64,000 nt of DNA from Stomoxys calcitrans. Lineage: Eukaryota; Arthropoda; Insecta; Diptera; Muscidae. Under the pieces are notes generated by a model. It saw nothing but the letters and a program-made list of their open reading frames with translations. It did not search any database and was not told the origin of the DNA. This document shows, in pieces, positions 63,649 through 64,000 of this stretch. The stretch covers positions 72,897,227-72,961,226 of the forward strand of contig NC_081556.1 of assembly GCF_963082655.1 (NCBI RefSeq), given 5' to 3'. The position numbers and the translations under genes were made by a program. The stretch's first letter is position 1. Each line of letters opens with the position of its first letter.

Positions 63649-64000
63649 TTATACCCATCGCCATAGGAAGGGGGCATTCTTATCTAGTCATTCCGTTTGT
63701 TACACCTCGAAATATTCGTCTAAGACCCCATAAACCATGTCGTATAAATAAAGTATATATTTATTCGTGAACGTCTCGAAGCTCTGAGTCGATCTAGGCA
63801 TGTCCGTCCGTCCGCCCGTCTGTCGAAATCACGACGGCAAGCCGCTTGAAATTTTGCACAGATACTTATCAGACCATTTTTCAAAAATTAAATTAATTTC
63901 GAGAGAATCAGTTAACAAATGACCATTTTATTGCATTATTACTGCAAATCGGACGAACATATATATCGGTGCTATACCTACATCTGAACCGATTTCTATT
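63649..64000. mobile_element. HINE-A (+) 5' end joined to HINE-B (-) interior
   Basis: 63649-63875 has TTTATACCCATCGCCATAGG, GGGGGCATTCTTATCTAGTC, GAAATATTCGTCTAAGACCCC and GGCATGTCCGTCCGTCC of HINE-A. From about 63890 the sequence is HINE-B in reverse: AATTTCGAGAGAATCAGTTAAC, AAATGACCATTTTATTGCA, CAAATCGGACGAACATATAT. The element runs off the window. Confidence 0.75.

Overview
The window comes from a repeat-rich dipteran genome, most likely a muscid or other calyptrate fly. One host gene is recognisable: the three 3' coding exons of a tetraspanin that looks like the fly Tsp42Ee orthologue (+ strand, 21031-26282). Its C-terminal residues, phase-0 introns and cysteine pattern fit that gene. 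Its first coding exon (about 20 codons in flies) was not found upstream. The nuclear introns, long AT-rich spacers, tRNA-derived SINEs, DINE-1-like elements and mariner MITEs all point to a fly rather than a bacterium. No rRNA, genuine tRNA, CRISPR array or bacterial operon was seen.

Nearly everything else is transposable-element debris in several layers. (1) Helentron-type DINE/INE-1-like elements occur as two families, here called HINE-A and HINE-B. Both have a 5' terminal hairpin, a CCATGTCCGTCTGTCTGTC-like tract, arrays of about 150-bp subrepeats, an inverted copy of the 5' motif near the 3' end and a 3' hairpin. Good copies lie at 11767-12594, 15977-17403, 41251-42177, 43349-45007, 46577-47388, 49030-49513 and 59267-60211. 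(2) A separate Helitron-like family ending in CTAG followed by T, with a collinear degenerate array, occurs at 9150-10459 and 52795-54672. (3) Several non-LTR retrotransposon families are present as broken pieces: LINE-A (RNase H-bearing), LINE-B (CAA-tailed), LINE-C (CCTAA-tailed), LINE-D and LINE-E. (4) SINEs comprise a tRNA-derived SINE1 (about ten copies), a tRNA-derived SINE2 whose 3' end matches LINE-C, and CAA-tailed short elements whose tail matches LINE-B. (5) DNA transposons include two foldback derivatives of a DEAHF-type IS630/Tc1/mariner element, twin 236/237-bp mariner MITEs, and further MITEs. (6) A decayed Ty3/gypsy-like element (gag zinc knuckle and pol) lies at 32090-34560.

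Region by region: 1-9100 holds MLE, LINE, SINE and HINE fragments; 9100-17400 holds Helitron-like, HINE, LINE-C and MLE copies; 19200-21000 is LINE-A directly upstream of the tetraspanin; 21031-27040 is the tetraspanin, with a 4.5-kb intron filled by SINE1, LINE-B and hairpin repeats; 27165-39500 is a nest of LINE-A, LINE-B, SINE2, gypsy and MITE pieces; 40200-64000 is dominated by HINE-A, HINE-B, the second Helitron-like array and LINE tails. The most informative observations are head-to-head HINE chimeras, shared LINE/SINE tails, telomere-like CCTAA tails on three retroelement families, and a shared deletion junction in the MLE foldback copies.

Family names HINE-A/B, LINE-A to E and SINE1/2 are local labels. 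All classifications rest on reading the sequence and on remembered family features; no database search was possible. Boundaries of degenerate repeats are approximate.
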